This document shows positions 11,633 through 23,542 of a stretch of DNA of 64,000 bases, one piece after another. This DNA comes from Sipunculus nudus. Its lineage: Eukaryota; Annelida; Sipuncula; Golfingiida; Sipunculidae. The notes beneath the pieces were generated by a model. That model was not told where the DNA came from, ran no database searches, and saw only the letters and a list, made by a program, of their open reading frames with translations. A program made the position numbers and the translations under genes. The stretch spans positions 106,219,142-106,283,141 of the forward strand of contig CM049306.1 of NCBI GenBank assembly GCA_026874595.1, given 5' to 3'. Every line of letters begins with the position of its first letter. Position 1 is the stretch's first letter.

Positions 11633-14607
11633 GTTTTTTTTCCCTTGTTTGGTGTAATATAGGCACCTTTATCATTTAAAATGTCTATATATCAACCTGT
11701 TTTGTTGATTGCAAATGAAAATTTAGTATTGAAAACAGATAAACTTGTAATGTATAAAAAATATTTACATAATTTACTACATACACAATAGCACTGTGGT
11801 TTCACTTAATTTGTAACCGTGTGTTTGCACTGTACATAGTCTGATCGTCCTGTCCGTGGGTTTTCGTGTTTGTCTCTCAATCACCTCTGAGACTGATGAA
11901 TGCACATACTTAAAACATAGTCATTTTATCATGCATGGGCCACATAAGTAAGCTATTTTTTGCAATACGACCGTGGCCACCAGGAGGCGCTGGCAACTTT
12001 GACACGGCTACGCTTTGTTTTGTTATAGATGTTAGCTTGTTCTGTGTGTTAACATGTATTGACAATTTGACAGAAGTTTCTTAAACAATATAAAGTTGTT
12101 TACTCCTTCCACTGCAGTGATATAAACTTTTAATTTATTTCTTTTTGTCACGAAGCAGATCGTGTCTCAAGTTGACGCAAATATTTCCTATATGATAGTG
12201 CTAACTGGTGCATAATCATATTATACTGTCTCTTTCCAACTAGTTTTATTTATATTCAGGGCCCTAGAGAGAATCATAAAAACACTAGCATGTACATGCT
12301 TCTATGACGACTATAGTGTTATGACATAATGTGTATCAAAAATAAGATTTGTTATTGAATATCTTTGACTGATTAATCGATTGCATGCATCGATGAAAGT
12401 CCCAGGTGTGCGAAACCATTTAGGTCATATGGAAATATGATTATAGTTATAGTGACAAATAACAATAATTATTACTTAGTAATTGAACCGTTATTGCCCT
12501 CTAGGGCTATACCTTTTTTCAGATAGTTAATTCAAATATATCATCTAGCCGATTTGGTAATATACTATTCACTTTTTGTTTTACTTTGGCTATTAGTTGA
12601 GTTAAACAATCATCATATAAGCTGTTAAAATCTTGAGATACAAACCTTGGTGCTCTTATTTGAAGCTTTCATGACACACCTGGAGATGTTACACAGTTTC
12701 TTATCTCGGACATAATTTAAAAAAAATATATTCTATTATTTTATGTCATTTTAATTCTTTAATTCTTCTCTTCGAATACCTGTAGAGTTAATTTTAAGTT
12801 AGGGCGAAAGGCCGTGCCAGATAAAAAATATTTTTTTTTCCCTGATAATGTACATGTTCATATATAATGACACTTGGGCCAGGTAAGGCACATTATAATC
12901 ACTTACATGAAAGGTTTGGACCCGTCAGTTGCTTTAATCAATTAAATCCTTTTGAAAGCAATATTGATGTGCCATAACTAGGAAATAAAAAAATTATTAG
13001 TACATTATTAGTCGGCTACACAGACATATAGGAGGAGACAGATATGGGCACCTGTGTCCTTATTGTCCTCATTGTACGTGGTGAGAGCTTGGCATGGTGT
13101 GATGGCTAGGATTAGTATTAAATTAATAATCTGCCGTTTCAACTTGTCACCAACAGAAGTTATATTATCAAATATGGTATATACATGTTGCTCCTCCATT
13201 ATGTTAGGTGTTTTTTTCTGCAACCAAGAGATGTAACTTTTGTTCAGCTGAATGTGTGATCTATTGTTCAACAGTATTGCATAACATTCATCTTAGATGT
13301 GTAACTTTGGTGTACACCAGAATGTATACTGTGATGTTTTAAAGGACAATTTTATATGTGGTGTTCTACTTTGAAGGATTTGTGTTCTTGCTATGGAGCC
13401 CATTTCCAATGTGTGTATCTCAAATGAAGTAATTATCAAAGATAACCCAAGTAATTTCACAGATTTGTCAAATATGATTGATAAGTGTTGGTTGTCAAAC
13501 TGCATAATTAATTTAAAGCCATCCATTACAAATGTAGGAAATTAATGTGGATAAGCTTATCAATTATACAAGTACAGCCCTAATTAATTTCACAGTGGTA
13601 GATGATTCTGACAAAGTATGTCTATATTAACAAATACAGTTTGATCAGTATGATTTTAAAGGCCAAAACACACTCACATTAAGTGTCAAATTTGGTAAAA
13701 ATCGCTTCACTTATTTAACTATATATCATGAGCAATCTGCAGGTCTGACAGGCACACCCTCCAAGATGCCTGCTCATGATATGCGATTGAAAGGATACAA
13801 CAGTTGCATTACAAAAATGGAGGTGGTTCCCTTTACCACAAATCCCTTGAAAAAGGTTTAATCCGGAAATAAATGTATAATACATATTAAAAAGGGAGGT
13901 AAGAGGGTCCCCTGTACCTCACACTCAATAAGACCACCTTTTAACGTTCCAAAAGTGTCTATAACATAAGAATATTAAGAAAATAAAGAAAAGGTGCCAA
14001 AATAAACAACACTAGTGGTTTCCTTTATACCTATAAATATTTAAACATCTTCTGTCAGCAAATAAATAATAGGAAAAATAACACTGTCACCTTAAAAGAA
14101 CATCTATTAAAACCGTGTACATATAACCATCAAATATAATTTAAGAGCCTGCTTTTACCATATTTAAGGGTTTCTGGCTACCATCTCGGATTTAACAAGG
14201 CAATTAATATTTTTCAAATTATTCTGGCGTCGAATGACAATGTAGTCCTGAAAAATTGGTTTCCTCGAGTTACGGGTGCATGGCATGGTGGCATATATTG
14301 TGTCTCCGTTTCATCATTTTACCGTCTTTTATTGTGTCAAATCCCGTACGTTAAGCATAAACTAAACCATGGACCAGTTACAATATTCGTGAGGGTGCCT
14401 GAAGAGCTTATGTTGACGATTAAAGCCACTTAATGATCCTATTTGAACTAAAACACAATGGTCCAATAAAACATTTATATTTTCTGATTAATATATAATG
14501 ATAGAAATCGCCTATTTTGTCATTGTGACAGCTATTTTTAGAGCAATTTGGAATGTTTCAGTATGCGTTTTAACTTTAATTGTGAAACGTCCATCCAGGG
14601 GGGTCTG
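11633..14607. other. Non-coding stretch with a small inverted repeat
   Basis: About 3 kb without a supported exon. Open frames of 60-87 codons near 13.0-13.5 kb have no recognisable domain. A perfect 12 bp inverted repeat (ATATCATGAGCA at 13723-13734, TGCTCATGATAT at 13771-13782) flanks a 36 bp loop. TGCTCATGATAT also occurs near 16717. Confidence 0.5.
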
Positions 14608-14817
14608 CAGAAGCGTGTCCAGAGGAGGGGTCAAGGGGGTTCGGACCCCCCCCCCCCCCCCCCCCCCGTTCAGCTGCCGCAACTTTTTTAAGGTGTTCAG
14701 AACAGTCAATGCGGTCTCGATCCCCCTTTCCAGACCTGGGGACCTTTTTTTTCAGGTATTATCAATATTCCGTCTGACTTGGACCCCTCCTTTAGCTAAA
14801 TCGTGAATCCGCCCCTG
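14608..14817. mobile_element. G/C-tract MITE, copy 2
   Basis: Left end CAGAAGCGTGTCCAG and right end GTGAATCCGCCCCTG (inverse complement CAGGGGCGGATTCAC) match the termini of the 5658-5854 element with the two end variants swapped. It is 210 bp long, with a GTTCGGACC run followed by more than 20 C. I see no clear target duplication. It is non-coding; the open frames crossing it are artefacts of the homopolymer. Confidence 0.6.
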
Positions 14818-15206
14818 TTTGATACCCACAACTTCCTCCCAAAACAACATTATTATAAGCAAATATCCGTTTTTAATGGACCTCTTATCTTGCATAATAC
14901 AAAATGTTGCCATTTTTCTTTTATCATTTAAAAGTGTGTTAAAGACACTTTGAAGGACATATTACCGCGCTTTACACCGCTTCTATGTATCTTGATTAAT
15001 AGTAGTATAAAAGTTACTGCGTGAACAAAACACACTTTTAGGTTGTACTTTTCATACTTTTAAGTGTAAGAAATTATGAACATTAATATTACGTGGTTTG
15101 GGTTTGTTGCACTTGACACAAATATATCTCTAAAGTTTAAGGTTACCGAATATACTTTGGTTTTATTGATGGAGAAACACTATACCCGTTCAGGTTCAAT
15201 TTTCTT
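14818..15206. other. AT-rich non-coding spacer
   Basis: No coding signal or recurring motif was seen between the MITE and the ~160 bp tandem repeat. Confidence 0.5.
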
Positions 15207-15540
15207 CGGTTTGACCTTGTAAATGACCTTGAAAATGACCTTAACGGTAAAAATGTAGGATGGCATCCACCTACACTTTTTCCATCACTGTTTTGTTGGA
15301 TGATCTGGCATGGATGCCTGATATAAACAAGCAATGTCTCCAAAAATGTAAAATCGACCTTGGCTGGCCCATTTTTTCAGTTTGACCTTGAAAAGGACCT
15401 TAAAATTCAAAATTTCAGGTGGCATCCACCCACACTTTTTTCTTCACTTTATGGCTGATTGATCTAGCATGGATGCCTGTTATTAACAAGCAATGCCCTT
15501 AAAAGTGAAAAAATCAACTTTGGCTGGCCCACTATCAGTT
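15207..15540 (+). repeat. ~160 bp repeat, two tandem monomers
   Basis: Two consecutive monomers share TTTGACCTTG, TGGCATCCACC (15261 and 15420, period 159), GCATGGATGCCTG, TAACAAGCAATG and TTGGCTGGCCCA. The first monomer has an extra ~12 bp TGACCTTGAAAA block, so the period varies between about 159 and 171 bp. A third monomer begins and is lost after 15530. The same family lies in the other orientation at 11491-11632. Confidence 0.9.
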
Positions 15541-17968
15541 TTTGCGGTCTATTTATACAGTTTTTTCAATGTGAACCCCTTTGTAACAATTAACATATAC
15601 TTTTTGCAAAACTTCAAAAGGTCTTCAGTCACTTGTGCTGTTGGCTTTCTGTCAAGCAGTTTTTCTCCCTATTGAATCAGGTTTCTGTTGTCAAATGTGG
15701 TTCCTTTTATTGCAGATCAGAGTGCCTTGCTCTTTTATGGGCAGTATATTCGGAGAATCGGGTTATGTTTCAAATGTTGAAATCACTTCAGTGTACATGG
15801 CATGCCGCAGATTTTTCTTCTTGTTTCCTACCATATAACAAGGCGAACAATCGAAGGCCAGGTTTGCCAGTCCTACATGTATCCTGGATGCGTTTCGTTG
15901 ATCTTTGTCCGCAAACTAATATTTCTTGTCCCTTGTGCTGTGGCGGCTTTTCCAACCACACGTATTAATCACAGCTGTCGGAAAATTGACGGGAATCTCT
16001 GACGTCATACACCAACAGAAGAAGCAATTTTATCTTACCTGTTACAAACCTGACTTCCTTCCCTCGTTTTCCAGACTGGAGAACACATGAAATCTCAGCA
16101 TTAATAGTGATTATACACTCAGCAAAGAGATCAACTGTTTTTTTTACATCTTACTGTGTAGCTCACCCAGGGCAGGCAGTATGATTGAAAGCGAATGAGA
16201 ATTCTGCAGATATACACTGGGACAGTTCTTCGTTAAGCCAGTATTAAAAAATTAAAGGGGGTTGCCTCCAGGAAATAGGGCTAAAAATAATAAAAATAGT
16301 AAAATGGTCCATTTTGAGTATTAATTCATACAAAAACACAAATTTTCATATAATTCATGCACGAATTACCATGGAATCTAATTAAATTTTGCTGTTCATG
16401 TTGATTTTTTTATATATCTTTATCCTTGGTACGAGGCATAATCATAAACATTTGTTCATGTTTATTTGTTATTTTGAGACAGGTGTCATCCATTGTTATG
16501 TGTTATTTTTATTTAATCAGATGACAATCAGTGGACAATTCCACTGTGCATGCTCATCGCCATCTTGTAGTTTTCAGTGAATAAACCAGTTGCATTCAAC
16601 GGATGGACCATCGGGTAATATGCCTTAACCAGACATAAATACTTTGTAAGCGTGCAGCGTTTCATCCAAAATTGGCAAAAAATTCTTCAAATGTGACTTA
16701 AAGTTGTGAATAATTGCTCATGATATATTAGTTCAAGCTTGTCATTTAGCTGAGCGTCATGACCCATATGTCACTTGTTATAACTTATCCCCGAATAAAA
16801 TATCACTTATACCACGTGTCCCTTGCAGCCTGAGTCTCTACTTGCCTACTGGCCAATCAGTCCTACATGTTTTTTTTTGAAAGATCATTAAACAACCTGA
16901 TCAACATTCAGGTCAGTCCATAGGACGGTTAGCAGCCTTCAGCGACGAAACGTCTAATGACTAATGATGGGAGGACATTTAAGACATCCTTAGTAGCTAC
17001 AGAACAGTATGAGACGAAAGGATAATCTGCTGGAGCATTTAGGCATCGACTGCAGATAAATAAAACTGCACGATTTATACACTACTGAAATAACAAATTG
17101 TAATCAATGGAAGCCCCCCCCCCCCCCCCCAAGAGGCCCGCAACTGAGCGATAATACGGATCGGTTATGGAGTGTTCGAGCCCAAAAATAACAAGCAAAT
17201 TCGTGGAATTTATGTCTCTCGCTTCCGCCTCTTGTTGTCTTTCATGCTTGCCTTATCAATGTGTTTTAGTTTCATGTTGGCTTGATAATGTCTCCACATG
17301 TCATAATTTTTTAGTTGTGAAATAGGACCAAAATTTGATAATATTATTTTGGAGCTAGTGAGGATAACTTTTCAGACAGACACTCCAAAACAAATCCCTG
17401 CCAAGGTGTGCATAGGAGCAATCAGTGACCGAAATTCAAATGAATATATACTTCGTATTCAGTGCTTCAAATCATTGTGTATTCTACTCTGATGATTTAC
17501 TCAACTTGCATATTATTTGAAGCAAAGCCTTGCTGTTAGCGATCTGTCAACAAGCTCTCCTATAACAGTCTTAGCTGACGTCTTAAGCACATGAATATAG
17601 ATATGTGTTTTATTCCTTCATACGAGTCAATGCATCTTCCTACCATTACTACCTCTACTAAGTATATACATCATCTCACTTTAAACGAATGTGTCTGCTT
17701 GTTAAAACGATATATTTACTTGTTCAAAGTTCTAGGTGCCTTCTCTGACTTACAGATTTTCACAGCGTTGTTTTCATCATGTACCGGTACACAGTCCGCT
17801 GGACATAGCACATCGGTAAAACATTAAGCATTCAAAAATGGAGCCCCAACAAAATCAGCCTTCTATGTGGGAAAAGCATACAAAGCAACCACTCTCTCTT
17901 GTGCCTCCGGTTTTTAACCCTTAAACAAAGCTGCAGTACTACACAGACAGCTCCCAACTTCACAGTAA
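15541..17968. other. Non-coding stretch
   Basis: Overlapping open frames of 60-111 codons at 15.6-16.0 kb lie on the + strand in different frames, and none resembles a known domain. A poly(C) tract occurs near 17117-17131. The rest is unremarkable AT-rich sequence. Confidence 0.45.
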
Positions 17969-18055
17969 ACAGGTGCGGATTCAGGATTTTTTGCTGTCAT
18001 AAAAATTGTCTCATAAAAAGGTTGTTGGTTTAGGGGGGGGGGGGGCGTCTCGACG
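17969..18055. repeat. Fragment of the G/C-tract MITE family
   Basis: It starts with AGGTGCGGATTCAGGATTTTTT, close to the CAGGGGCGGATCCAGGATTT terminus at 5658, and runs into a 13 bp poly(G). The other end is not recognisable, so this is a degraded or single-ended copy. Confidence 0.4.
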
Positions 18056-18284
18056 TTTCCATAATTTCCACCATACTTTCGGCTGAGGAACAATTTCAAA
18101 GGAAAATTACGTGTATGACATAGTTGCGTGTATTTCGTTTTTTTAATGTTTCATAGGCATAAACAAGACCAAATGTGAAGCAAGCAAGACGAGGATATCA
18201 AGTGTCCGGGTATCCAGCATTCTAAGTGGGAATACCATGTGTACAAGCATGAAGCATCATCAGAAGAACCGTAAATGCTTAAGT

Positions 18285-18660
18285 AGCAGCTCCGTGAGTG
18301 GCAGCACCATGAGCAGCCGTACCGTGAGTCGTATCGCCGTAGGTTAGAGCACCGTAAGTAAGAGCACTGTGAATAAGAGCTCAAAAGTAGCAGCACCGTG
18401 AGTAGCAGCACCGTGAGTAGCAGCACCGTGAGTAGCAGTACGGTAAATAGCAGTACTTTGAGTAGCAGTACCGTGAGTAGCAGTACCAGGAGTAGCTGTA
18501 CCGTGAATTGCAGCACCGTGAGTAGCAGTACGGTAAATAGCAGTACGGTGAGTAGCAGTACCGTGAGTAGCAGTACCAGGAGTAGCTGTACCGTGAGTTG
18601 CCGCACTGTCAGTAGCAGCACTGTGAGTTGCAGCACCTTGAATGGCAGCAATATGAGTAG
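18285..18660 (+). repeat. 15 bp minisatellite with a 90 bp higher-order repeat
   Basis: About 25 copies of a 15 bp unit, consensus AGTAGCAGTACCGTG. Variants recur with a 90 bp (6-unit) period: AGTAGCTGTACCGTGA at 18491 and 18581, and AGTAGCAGTACGGTAAATAG at 18431 and 18521. That indicates a recent block duplication. Because 15 is a multiple of 3, the array stays open in one plus frame (Ser-Ser-Ser-Thr-Val) and two minus frames. This is a property of the repeat and not evidence of a gene. Confidence 0.95.
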
Positions 18661-20388
18661 CAACCATTCTTAAGATTATTGACACTGATTAAAACGGATG
18701 GATTTGCTTTGTCGTCATTGTTAATGTTTGACGATTACACAATTATACAAAGTATAAGTGAGCATTTACGCACAAAATCTACGGGTAATTTTGGTGACAT
18801 TTTCTTATATAGTTTCTAGCATTTACTGGCATTTCCACTGGCCTTATTTTGTCAGTCACATTTCTCAACAATGACAGCTGAATATTGTTGATGCGGATCT
18901 CAGGTAAGATGATAACAAGGAGAACTACTTGATAATTAATCTCCTGGTTGTTCCAGAGCTTAATGAGTTATTCTTAACATAGGAGAGTAATGTCAACAGA
19001 TAGAGATAAAACCGCCCCAGGAATAGCAACAAACCTGCACGTATACAGATTGATTGTTAATTGTATCTCCTTAGCCGGTCCCGCCGCGACTGGACCTATC
19101 AGCTCTGCACTCAGATAGCTCTGACATTTTCAGATCTTATATATACCTGAGACAGACTGTCTGAAATCTTGTAGGACGGAGGAAGCCCTCATGTCTGTGC
19201 ACCTGTGGCGGTAATTCCGCCAGGCAGGAGAGAGTAGAGTACAATAAGGGGTGCGTCAGGGAGCTCCTAATAAGAATCCACCGTATTTATTCTGCTAATC
19301 CTAAAAATCCCGAACCGTGATACCTTCTTATCGGCCTCTTAGTTTAATTACAAATACAGGCGTCAAACTGAAAATGTCTGCCGCGTGTTCAAGGTGCAGT
19401 TAGAGAGCAGGTGTATGCATCGTTGAAAATTTATCTAACTTTAGGTAAATACCAACAATTTTACAATTTTTATGATGATAATAATATGATGGGACAATAA
19501 TATATAAACAACGCCCTTCGTCCTAGATTTATTTACTACTTTACAATGCGTTAAGGTCGCATAATTTGCAATACCCCCTGTATCTACAATCAATCCAAGA
19601 GCTGTTTTAAATGTTCAGTTGACCCCATAAAGTATACATGGTTTTAAACAAGATAAAGTGTTCGTAATAATGGAGTACATATTTTGGAAAATTTCCTTTC
19701 ATTTTCACATGATATTTTAAACGTTTGAAAAATTTAAATATTTATCTTCCTTGAAACTGAAATTATAAATTTTGAGTAAATAAAAAATTAAAATTCATTT
19801 TTCAACAAGAAAGAGAACACTTTGAAGAAAAATTTTAAAAATGAAATATTGTCATGTAGTTAAACACTAGTCCACTAAACAGTGGCTGCTTAAGTTGCTA
19901 TCATTGATTGTTTAAAATAGCTTACCTTTACAAATTAAAATAGAATATCAAAATACATTATTGGGTCTATTATGAAATTAAAACAACTTATGAACTGATT
20001 TAAGATATAGGGGTTTTGCCAATTAAGCTACCTCACTAGTTGAGCTAATTGACGTTTCGTTACTAGGTTACTCTGTTCACCTCACCCACGCAGCCTACAA
20101 AATGTCACCAGGTCTGACAATTCAATACGAATATTACCGTAATAACAAGACTTCCTGCATAGTTTATATTTGCACGCAGTTCTTGACGTCAGCCAGACAG
20201 GGAGACATTATAGATTTCTGTATCAAGTCTGTATATGTTACATAAAGTGGCCTACGTTATTCTCACAGAAGAAAAGAACATGAATAAGAGATATCACATG
20301 ATGGCCCCATACAGCCAGAGCCAATGTTCACGGGCAGCGTCATCTTAGACATTTTCAGAGTTATCCCCCGTTCGACAGTTTTTAGCCC
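18661..20388. other. Non-coding stretch containing a complex, moderately GC segment
   Basis: No open frame of note. The segment from about 19010 to 19400 stands out from its AT-rich surroundings as higher-complexity sequence, with motifs such as CAGATTGATTGTTAATTG, CACCTGTGGCGGTAATTCCG and ATTTATTCTGCTAATCC. It could be a conserved non-coding element, but that is only an impression from composition. Confidence 0.35.
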
Positions 20389-21410
20389 TCAGCCCTTAGG
20401 CTGATGGGCTATTGTCGTCACCCAAGCTGTCCGTCCGTCCGTCCGGCGTCCGTTAACTTTTACCTTGTGAGCGGGATATCTTGAAAAAGATTCACCGTCA
20501 GAATTTTATTTCCTGGGTAAAGATGTATATCGACAAAATCTCGGTCAAGTTCGAAGATGGGTGACCTTGACCTATTTTTCTACATTTTAGAGCTGATAAT
20601 AGAAAAACACTTAGATGCTTATTACTCAGGAACCATTTTGTGGATTTTCACAAATCTTACTATGATTATTGGGACTGAGAGTCTGTACCTGCTACACAAG
20701 TTTGGTGGCGCCACCTACAATTTCTGATTTTTAATGAATTTTTAACGGATTTTTCAACTTTGGGCTTGTGAGCGGGATATCTCTAAAAGGATTCACTGTG
20801 GGAATTTTATTTTTTCAGTGAAGATGTATATTGACAAAATCTAAGTCAAGTTCGAAGATGGGTGACCTTGACCTATTTTTCTACGTTTTAGAGCTGATTA
20901 TAGGAAAAACATTTAGAAGCTTATTTCTCAGGAACCATTGGGTGGATTTTCACAATACTTACTATGATCATAGGAACTGATGGTCTGTAACTGCTGCAAA
21001 AGTTTGGGGGCGCCACCTACAATTTCTGATTTTTAATGAATTTTTCTTGGATTTTTCAACTTTGGCCTTGTGAGCGGGATATCTCTAAAAGGATTCACAA
21101 TTGGAATTTTATTTCTTTGGTGAAGATGTATATCGACAAAATCTCGGTCAAGTTGGAAGATGGGTGACCTTGACCTACTTTTCAAGGTCACAGAGCTTAT
21201 AATAGAATAAAACTTAGAAGCTTATTTTTCAGGAAGCATTTGGTGGATTGTTATGAATCATGGTACATACCTCTCCATTTTAAAGTTATAACTGAGACAT
21301 GTACAGATATACATCCATGTGAGAACAGATATTTAGTACTTGTTACTGTTACCACCTCTAAACATTGTTCTTTAGGCTGAGGGCTTTTGTCAGCTTCTGC
21401 TGATATTCTA
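20389..21410 (+). mobile_element. ~1 kb element built of three 301 bp modules, TGACCTTGACCT-bearing
   Basis: Three tandem modules share TTGTGAGCGGGATATCT, GATGTATATCGACAAAATCT, GGTGACCTTGACCTA (20561, 20862, 21163; spacing 301), CTCAGGAACCATT and GGCGCCACCTACAATTTCTG. The array is bounded by TTTAGCCCTCAGCC (20391) and, inverted, GGCTGAGGGCTTTT (about 21375), a short terminal inverted repeat. A (CCGT)n run sits near 20430. There is no coding frame. The modular structure with inverted ends suggests a non-autonomous DNA element with internal tandem expansion. A diverged partial copy lies at 47405-47570. Confidence 0.85.
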
Positions 21411-23462
21411 GTTTATGTTATATATACACAGACATGAACTCAATAAGCGCATTAAACTATAATACTAAAAGAGATAAATTTTTGTTCCCTCAGGAAAATA
21501 ACAATTGTGTTATTTAGCTTTTGAAAATGTTTTTTTTTAAATTGCAGTCTGTTTGACAAACTGTTAACACATGAATTTTCTTCACGGAAGAAAATTCTTG
21601 AGAAAAATGCAAACCTGAGAAGCAAACCTGATTTGCAACAAGGGAAAGAAATACACGCCTGTTAAAAAAATGAAATTAATTAAGGGGAGCACTGTACTTT
21701 TGTCTAATCAGATGAGACCGTGTGCTGGAAGACACGGCCAACCGAGGAATACACGGAGCCAATCATGTTCATTTCGTTTTGAGTGACAGCTCATCGCCCC
21801 GGTAACCGTATGAACAGGCCACAGGCTCAGAGAGAATTGCCGCAGACGTGGTTTACTTCGGGCCTTGGGCACATAGGATGCCCGGTCGGTGAGCTGTAAT
21901 TCAAACGAAACGTAACAACAAAGACTGCGTGCACACCCCGCTGGCTGGTTTCAGTTCTGCAGACACCAGACACATGGCTACGCTAACACAGTCATACTGT
22001 CGGAATCGAATCGGTCGTTTATGCGAGAATGCAGAGGGAGCAATTAAAATTCGAATGTAAACTTGTCTCCAAACGGCGCTTGAAACGCAGCTATGGGCGG
22101 AGCCAGGATGCCTGTCGCGTGTTTGTTTATTGGCATCTGGTTGGCTGCTTTTCACATCATACGCACGTTTTTTCAGCGGACAACGAACCGCCATCTGGTG
22201 TCTAAATTTATCATAAACGGACAAAGCTGGCAGCGTGAAAATCAGTTGCTTCTTTAGAAGCGTAAGATTTCCGCTGCCTCGGGAGCGTACCGACCAAGGA
22301 CAGGAACTAGTCAGAAAAAGAAACAGTCTCAGCCGACAGCTTATCGGACGAGGTCATGTAATCACTCTAAACGATTTATATGCGCAAATGCTTCAATACA
22401 TTGTTTGAATGTCATCTTGTTATTGATATAATAATAATAATACATTTTTAGATATGCATATGTTCTGATTGTAGAGAATTCGGAAACATCTTATATATAG
22501 TTACAGTGATAATGAGAAAATGGATGTTCAATAGCAGGAATATTTCCAATTCACTTATATCATATGACTATTTTAAATATAGTAAAAATCTTATTCATAA
22601 AAATAAAGTGTAAGAATTAACTTTCATAATTCGCATTAATGTGAACCCGTATAGATTCATGTCATACAAATTTGATAATTTACCAAGTTAAGTAATTTTC
22701 TGATTTTACACAAATGTAAACTAACCTATATAAACCTAAAAATTTTATTTATAGACATGTCTGCCATAGACATGCAACCTTTGACAAGTGCCAAAGTTAA
22801 ACTTGAAACATTGAATTGTTACTTCACCATTCTTGTCTTTGATCGTATTTTTTTATGTTTTTGTGAATTCTTCTGTAGAATCAAATGGTCAATGAAACAT
22901 TTTGATTTTGTACTATTGGTGTCAATTATATATTCAAATTCTCTAATAAATCATGCAGAGAAACACCGATAGAACCGATAGCATCGATGAAAACATAAGA
23001 GATTATTAATCAGCTAATTAAGCTTACGGAATTCTGATAGTATATATAATATAATATGTAAATGATATATAATTTATGTATTATATATATTATTTTATAA
23101 ACCTCATTGACGTCATTGAAATGGAAACTCAGTTCTGAGACTTCAGATTAAAATAATTTCATTTAAAATTTGAACAATTTATTTCTAAGCAGTAAATATT
23201 AGATATTTTTCATAAAATATGCATTTTTACTTACTATGTAATCTCTATTAAGATACTAATTGTGTACGCACAAAGGATGCCGATTTTGTAAGAGAGGGAC
23301 CACATACGTAAAAAAAGTGTTAAGCATATTAAATATATAAAGTTATATATGTTATGAAAATTTAATGAAATAGAAACAAATAATGTGCAAAAACATATTT
23401 ATATATTTATCTTATGACTATAGTATAATTATTTTATAACATTTTAAATAAATAAACATTCT

Positions 23463-23470
<8 letters not shown>
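21411..23470. other. Non-coding stretch
   Basis: From 21.7 to 22.35 kb the sequence is GC-richer and includes a 107-codon minus-strand open frame (21901-22224) with no recognisable domain. From 22.35 to 23.47 kb it is very AT-rich. No gene is called. Confidence 0.45.

Positions 23471-23538
<68 letters not shown>
23471..23538. repeat. (AT)n microsatellite
   Basis: About 33 AT dinucleotides preceded by ACATACATAC. Confidence 0.97.

Positions 23539-23542
<4 letters not shown>

Noticed and set aside
9405-11675. Long minus-strand open frames of 347-458 codons, and Glu/Arg/Gly plus-strand frames
   Set aside because: They overlap each other in several frames, consist almost only of Ser/Pro/Leu/Phe (or Glu/Arg/Gly), and follow from the polypurine repeat. 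No domain or splice structure is present.
18151-18685. Minus-strand frames of 170 and 113 codons and a plus-strand Ser/Thr/Val frame
   Set aside because: All are products of a 15 bp repeat whose length is a multiple of three.
21901-22224. 107-codon minus-strand frame
   Set aside because: No domain was recognised. It sits in a GC-richer patch where chance frames lengthen.
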